A DNA stretch of 64,000 bases from assembly GCA_030528325.1 (NCBI GenBank), contig JAUMZD010000003.1:62001-126000 (forward strand), given 5' to 3'. Shown here piece by piece: positions 61,545-64,000 of the stretch (the stretch's first letter is position 1; each line of letters starts with the position of its first letter). The notes beneath the pieces were generated by a model, which was not told the DNA's origin, did not search any database, and saw only the letters and a list, made by a program, of their open reading frames with translations. The translations under genes were made by a program, and so were the position numbers. Source of the DNA: Lautropia sp. Its GTDB lineage: Bacteria; Pseudomonadota; Gammaproteobacteria; Burkholderiales; Burkholderiaceae_E.

Positions 61545-63906
61545 GGCTGCCCTCGAACAGATGACGCATCTCACTGTCGGTCATCGACAATGACGGATAC
61601 CGGTTCGCTGCCTCATCACTCAGTGCCGATTCGATCAACACGCCCAGGTTGGCCGGATGGTAGTCCTCGGGTACGCGCTGACCATCGGTGTAACCGATCA
61701 GCGGCAATCGATGACGGATCAGGGCATCGAAACACGCCCCCAGCCCCACGGCCTCGTCAACCTTCGACAGCAGCACGCCAACCGTTTCACGCGCGCCGAA
61801 GGCCCGCAACACATCTTCGATGCCCCCCGGCTGCGTGCCGGCATTCAGCACCAGCACCCGCCTGACCTGAGCCAGCGACAGCGCCGACGTCAATTGCGTG
61901 ACCCGCTCATCGCGCTGGCTGATGCCAGCCGTATCGATCAACACCAGACGACGATCCTCATGTTCCTTCAACAGCGACTGCAACACCTCCCGATCCTGCG
62001 CCACCTGCACCGGCACCCCCAGCATCTTGCCAAAGGCCCGAAGCTGCTCCTGCGCACCGATCCGGTACACATCGGCCGTGATCAGCGCCAATGACTTGGG
62101 GCCATGCCGAAGCACATGATGGGCCGCGATCTTGGCAATGCTCGTGGTCTTGCCAACCCCGGTGGGGCCGATCAGTGCGAAAACGCCACCACCATCGAAG
62201 ATCGTCTGCCCGGCATGCCCGGGCAACAGACCTGCCTTGCCGTTGACGCCGGCCAGGGCACGCAGCATCGTCCGACGCAGCCACTCATCGGACTGCACGT
62301 CGCTGTAATCCACGGGCAGCAGGCTGACCAGGGTTCGCGCCAGTGACGGCGAGAACTGGCACGACAGCAGGTTGCGAAGCAGGCGCATCTGTGCCGGCCG
62401 CCGCCGTGCCGTCTCGAACCAGCCGACGCCATTCAAGCGGCTCTCCTGCGCCCGCCCCTGCGCCTGAATCGAGGCGCCGTCCACGGCACCGGCCGGGCTG
62501 ACACCGTCGGACCCTCTGCCCGACTCGCCCACCGGCGCACCACCCACCGCCGGCACCGGCGCTGCCTCCGTCTGCCAGCTCAGCGACGGCCAGTCCGACG
62601 TCCCGGACTGCAGCAACGATGAAAGCGGCATCGGTGCATCCTGTCCGAACGCGGCCGTGCCCGCCGACGCGTCCACCGGGCCCGCCACCACCCCTGCCAC
62701 CTGTGCAACCGGCGTGCTGGTCGCCGGCACCGGTGGCGAAGCGGTATCCGACCGGCTGCTCAACCAGCGACCGGGCGCGCCGCCCAACATCCGGCGGGCC
62801 GAATTCAGCACCAGCGACAGTCGTGATGTCGCCCCCTTCTCAGCCGTACGCTTTCCGGAAACCAGTGCCTGTCCTTCGGCTGCCGGCTCGGTGTGCCAAG
62901 GCTCTGGCGATGCTTCCCGTGGCTCACCTGTCCTTCTCCATTCACCGCCCCCCGTCATCGGCACGGCTGGCCCGGCCGTGACGGCCGGCATCCCGTGCGA
63001 CATGCCGTCACCTGACACGCTCGCCGGCAAAGGCACGATCGGCGCAGCCGTCGCCTGCTGGGCCTCAGCCAGCGCCTGCGCCAGCGACGAAGCCTGTGAA
63101 GGCAGGCTGCCCTGTGTCTCCGCCGGGGCCGGGGCCTCCACTGGTGCTGCTGCCCCGTCCCCGGTCGATGACGCCATCCGATCCCGCTCAGCCCGGCTAC
63201 GCCGGGTTCGCTCGAAATCGAGCGTGCTCAGCGGGGTTTGGACATCACGTCCGGAACCCGAATCGCCCCCGGCATCCTTTTCAGCGTCCACCGGCACGAC
63301 AGCCGCCGTCGCCTCGATTGCCTCATCCTCCCCGGCGTTCTGAATCCTCGTCCCTGCCGCTTCGCCCCCGGCAGCCCTCTGCGCATGGGTTCCTTCCGCC
63401 TCATCCCCCGTGTCGCATGCCAGCCGCCCGGCCTGCCCGTCTGCACGGGCTGCCTCCGGTTTGCTCCCCCTGGTGCCGGCTGTCTTGCGGCTCGTGCGCC
63501 CCGTACCGGCCTTGCTCCCCTTGGCCGCCCTGGTGCTTCGGGATGCCTTGCCGGGCGCCCTGCCAGCAGCCGCCTCATCCACCCCTTCACCGGCCACGCC
63601 GACCGTCGCCACGGCAGCTGGCTGCACCGCCGGCGCCTCGATGTCCGCCGTCTCGATGCCCTTGACCGGCGCCCGGATGCGCTCACCCTTCATCGGTCCA
63701 TCGGCCAGCGCCTTGATACCGGCCGACACCCGATCCACCGCCTTGCGACGCCGGGCACCACCGGCAGGCTCGGGCACCACCACGGTCACCTGAACCTCAT
63801 CTCCCACCTGATCACTGTTCAGAATGTCGATGTCGCCACCAAAGCGCTGCTTGGCCAGAGCCATCGCCTCGCGCATGGTACGACCGCTGAAGATCATGGT
63901 TTTCAT
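61537..63906 (-). CDS. flhF: SRP-type GTPase FlhF with long low-complexity insertion
   Basis: 789 residues, against roughly 400-500 in most species. The first 50 are typical (KTMIFSGRTMREAMALAKQRFGGDIDILNS). Residues about 65-490 are Ala/Gly/Arg/Glu-rich low-complexity sequence. The C-terminal NG domain follows: G1 IGPTGVGKTTSIAKIAAHHVLRHG near residue 580, ITADVYRIGAQEQLRAFG, G3 LVLIDTAGISQRD, LNAGTQPG, and G4-like VLLSKVDEAVGLGACFD. FlhF sets where and whether flagella are built. Its start overlaps the flhA stop by four bases. Confidence 0.94.
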   Translation of the reverse strand: MKTMIFSGRTMREAMALAKQRFGGDIDILNSDQVGDEVQVTVVVPEPAGGARRRKAVDRVSAGIKALADGPMKGERIRAPVKGIETADIEAPAVQPAAVATVGVAGEGVDEAAAGRAPGKASRSTRAAKGSKAGTGRTSRKTAGTRGSKPEAARADGQAGRLACDTGDEAEGTHAQRAAGGEAAGTRIQNAGEDEAIEATAAVVPVDAEKDAGGDSGSGRDVQTPLSTLDFERTRRSRAERDRMASSTGDGAAAPVEAPAPAETQGSLPSQASSLAQALAEAQQATAAPIVPLPASVSGDGMSHGMPAVTAGPAVPMTGGGEWRRTGEPREASPEPWHTEPAAEGQALVSGKRTAEKGATSRLSLVLNSARRMLGGAPGRWLSSRSDTASPPVPATSTPVAQVAGVVAGPVDASAGTAAFGQDAPMPLSSLLQSGTSDWPSLSWQTEAAPVPAVGGAPVGESGRGSDGVSPAGAVDGASIQAQGRAQESRLNGVGWFETARRRPAQMRLLRNLLSCQFSPSLARTLVSLLPVDYSDVQSDEWLRRTMLRALAGVNGKAGLLPGHAGQTIFDGGGVFALIGPTGVGKTTSIAKIAAHHVLRHGPKSLALITADVYRIGAQEQLRAFGKMLGVPVQVAQDREVLQSLLKEHEDRRLVLIDTAGISQRDERVTQLTSALSLAQVRRVLVLNAGTQPGGIEDVLRAFGARETVGVLLSKVDEAVGLGACFDALIRHRLPLIGYTDGQRVPEDYHPANLGVLIESALSDEAANRYPSLSMTDSEMRHLFEGSHV

Positions 63907-64000
63907 CGATGACTCCCAATCAGATGACCGATTCGAATAGTGTGGGTATCAGGAATTTCGGCATGGGCCAGCACGCGAAGACGAGGCGCTGCCTTGCGCA
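63903..64000 (-). CDS. flhA: Flagellar export gate protein FlhA, C-terminal end only
   Basis: The last 31 or so codons are in the window and read RKAAPRLRVLAHAEIP then DTHTIRIGHLIGSHR and a stop. The pattern LxVLxxxEIPxxxxIRIxxxIG is the conserved FlhA terminus. The TGA overlaps the flhF ATG (ATGA). This places the window at the start of an flhA-flhF-flhG-fliA transcript. Confidence 0.88.
   Translation of the reverse strand, partial: RKAAPRLRVLAHAEIPDTHTIRIGHLIGSHR

Overview
The window is high-GC, gene-dense chromosomal DNA of a Gram-negative bacterium, best read as a betaproteobacterium of the order Burkholderiales. The basis is the order of its housekeeping clusters: exbB-exbD-lpxK-Trm112-kdsB-adk and rimP-nusA-infB-rbfA-truB. 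It also has a bifunctional FlgJ, a PHA phasin and very long basic extensions on RluB. The species cannot be named from sequence alone. No rRNA, CRISPR array, prophage or transposase gene was seen.

Layout. 1-9.3 kb: the edge of a probable Xre/MbcA/ParS-type antitoxin gene, icd, a DUF192 protein, a small GlsB/YeaQ membrane protein, xseA, then an envelope operon (ExbB/ExbD pair, LpxK, Trm112-like, KdsB) and adk. 9.4-14.6 kb: an amidase, a KTSC protein, NudC, and a lipoprotein joining a beta-propeller to a di-heme cytochrome c. 14.7-27 kb, minus strand: a SWIB protein, typA, truB, rbfA, infB, nusA, rimP, then rluB and scpB. 27.6-30.2 kb: an LpxR-like lipid A deacylase overlapping a YbdG-type mechanosensitive channel gene. 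30.8-38.3 kb: a complete acetone carboxylase operon (acxA, acxB, acxC) with its sigma-54 activator acxR, ending next to an initiator tRNA-Met gene. 38.8-43.1 kb: a NUDIX hydrolase, the N-degron transferases aat and bpt, pyrD and an IclR-type regulator. 43.2-47.1 kb: a PBP7-type endopeptidase, a phasin and a degenerate EAL-HDOD protein. 47.2-64 kb: a flagellar locus, with flgBCDEFGHIJKL on minus, flgA-flgM-flgN on plus, and flhA (end only)-flhF-flhG-fliA on minus.

How the genes work together. The acx genes would carboxylate acetone to acetoacetate. A good -24/-12 promoter and a cluster of CTGTCCG-like sites between acxR and acxA give a self-contained control circuit. The flagellar block encodes rod, hook, rings and hook-filament junction, together with the FlgM/FliA checkpoint and the FlhF/FlhG placement system; FlhG here lacks a recognisable P-loop.

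Most unusual content. (1) A dispersed non-coding repeat, called R1 here: a 163-bp copy with perfect 19-bp terminal inverted repeats upstream of the IclR gene, and partial copies at five other loci, all downstream of genes. (2) A second short repeat, R2, present three times and once abutting a truncated R1. (3) A nested inverted repeat with 24-bp perfect arms next to the acx operon. (4) Two perfect DnaA boxes between xseA and exbB. (5) Repeated use of TTG start codons overlapping the upstream TGA stop (TTGA).
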